NCBI RefSeq assembly: GCF_900626095.1
Contig: NZ_UYZZ01000003.1
Location: 326,889-390,888 of the forward strand
Reading direction: 5' to 3'
Length of the DNA stretch: 64,000 nucleotides
Source of the DNA: Clostridium rectalis
Lineage (GTDB): Bacteria > Bacillota > Clostridia > Clostridiales > Clostridiaceae
Positions 63,434 through 64,000 of the stretch are shown piece by piece. The number at the start of each line of letters is the position of its first letter. Within the stretch, counting starts at the first letter, position 1. The notes beneath the pieces are model-generated. The model worked only from the letters and a program-made list of their open reading frames with translations. It had not been told where the DNA came from and did not search any database. The position numbers were made by a program, and so were the translations under genes.

Positions 63434-64000
63434 TTAAGAGTTATCTAACAATTTATTATCTCTAAAAATTTTAAGCCTTATCCAAAATTCTACCCCATCA
63501 CTTTTATTTTCCACTCCACACTCTCCATCGTGAAGTTTGACTATTTGATGTACTATAGCTAATCCTAATCCAACTCTATTTTCTTTATAGTTTCTCACTT
63601 TATCTAGTCTAACAAATCCAATCCAAATTTTATCTAAATCCTTTTCTTCTATATTTTTTCCCGTATTAAATACACTAATTTTAACACTTTCTTCCTCTTT
63701 AATAGTAATAACTCTAATATATCTTCTATGGTCCACGTGACTTATAGCATTATTTATATAATTTATTATAACTTGCTCTATCCTTATTTCATCAACAAAA
63801 ACCTCAGCCTCTTCAATATGTACCTTTAGCTGAATATTTGACTTTTCCAATTTAAACTTTAATTTTTCCAATGTTTTTGTTATAAGTAAATCTATATCTA
63901 TTTTTTTCTTATTTATTTTAAAAGTATTAGATTCAAACTTATATAAATCCAGTAAATCATTAACTATAATTTGCATTTTATTTGTTTCATCACTTATAAC
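63434..64000 (-). CDS. Sensor histidine kinase, C-terminal part (cut by window edge)
   Basis: The frame is open from 64000 down to the stop at 63434, 188 visible codons. It contains the end of the dimerisation helices (MQIIVNDLLDLYKFESN) and the whole ATPase domain: N box QVIINYINNAISHVDH, G1 FNTGKNI, and G2 GVGLGLAIVHQIVKLH. The H box and sensor lie outside. The phospho-acceptor and partner response regulator therefore cannot be seen. An ATG at 63976 is internal and not a start. Confidence 0.88.
   Translation of the reverse strand, partial: VISDETNKMQIIVNDLLDLYKFESNTFKINKKKIDIDLLITKTLEKLKFKLEKSNIQLKVHIEEAEVFVDEIRIEQVIINYINNAISHVDHRRYIRVITIKEEESVKISVFNTGKNIEEKDLDKIWIGFVRLDKVRNYKENRVGLGLAIVHQIVKLHDGECGVENKSDGVEFWIRLKIFRDNKLLDNS

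Overview
The window is strongly AT-rich, with Shine-Dalgarno sites (AGGAGG-type) before nearly every gene, frequent TTG/GTG starts, tight operons with ATGA overlaps and many U-tailed hairpin terminators. Together with the gene content (4-hydroxybutyrate fermentation, tyrosine phenol-lyase, flavodiiron protein, rubredoxin fusion, many two-component systems), this points to an anaerobic, amino-acid-fermenting Clostridium sensu stricto chromosome. About nine tenths of the genes are on the minus strand. I see no rRNA, tRNA, CRISPR array, prophage or intact insertion sequence.

Layout from left to right. 1-2.9 kb: the cut-off N-terminal part of an MBOAT O-acyltransferase and a CPA1 cation/proton antiporter with two RCK_C repeats. 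2.9-6.1 kb: an operon of a fused acyl-CoA dehydrogenase/EtfA/rubredoxin protein and an FprA flavodiiron protein, probably an O2/peroxide-reducing chain. 6.5-7.2 kb: a cupin with a Tyr/Pro-rich head. 7.4-11.7 kb: a bacitracin/lantibiotic-type ABC exporter with its two-component system. 11.9-17 kb: a 4-hydroxybutyrate operon (permease, CoA-transferase, small Cys protein, Nfu-type scaffold, 4-hydroxybutyryl-CoA dehydratase). 17.3-18.7 kb: a PAS sigma-54 activator. 18.9-23.5 kb: an acyl-reduction operon (ACP, acyl ligase, LuxE-like, LuxC-like, MaoC hydratase) with no luciferase. Both operons flanking the activator have a -24/-12 promoter with identical spacing and a similar TGTT-N10-AACA inverted repeat upstream, so they probably form one sigma-54 regulon.

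23.7-27.7 kb: a CDF metal exporter and a P-type cation ATPase behind a yybP-ykoY (Mn2+) riboswitch whose terminator has been duplicated. 27.7-34.5 kb: one long operon-like block of response regulator, histidine kinase, MacB/FtsX-type ABC transporter, TlpA-like lipoprotein, a 45-residue CLECIGIG microprotein and a NapH-like polyferredoxin. 34.8-40.2 kb: a xylitol/polyol module (xylulokinase, GPH symporter, Zn polyol dehydrogenase, ROK repressor with palindromic operators). 40.4-44.1 kb: a tyrosine module (GntR/FCD regulator, Na+-coupled transporter, tyrosine phenol-lyase), divergent from a CPBP-family membrane protein that shares an operator-like motif with tpl.

45.3-47.6 kb holds a deletion scar: a histidine kinase and an FtsX permease joined head to head, both lacking their N-terminal parts. 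47.6-51.1 kb: a methyltransferase/response-regulator/kinase operon and a VTT-domain membrane protein. 51.2-54.8 kb: a dCache chemoreceptor and a radical SAM protein. 55.2-59.3 kb: an FmdE-family protein with a FecCD-type metal-chelate ABC importer behind an attenuator-like leader. 59.3-62.5 kb: a large secreted M60/enhancin metalloprotease with a chitin-binding tail. 63-64 kb: a small secreted protein and the C-terminal part of another histidine kinase, cut by the window edge.
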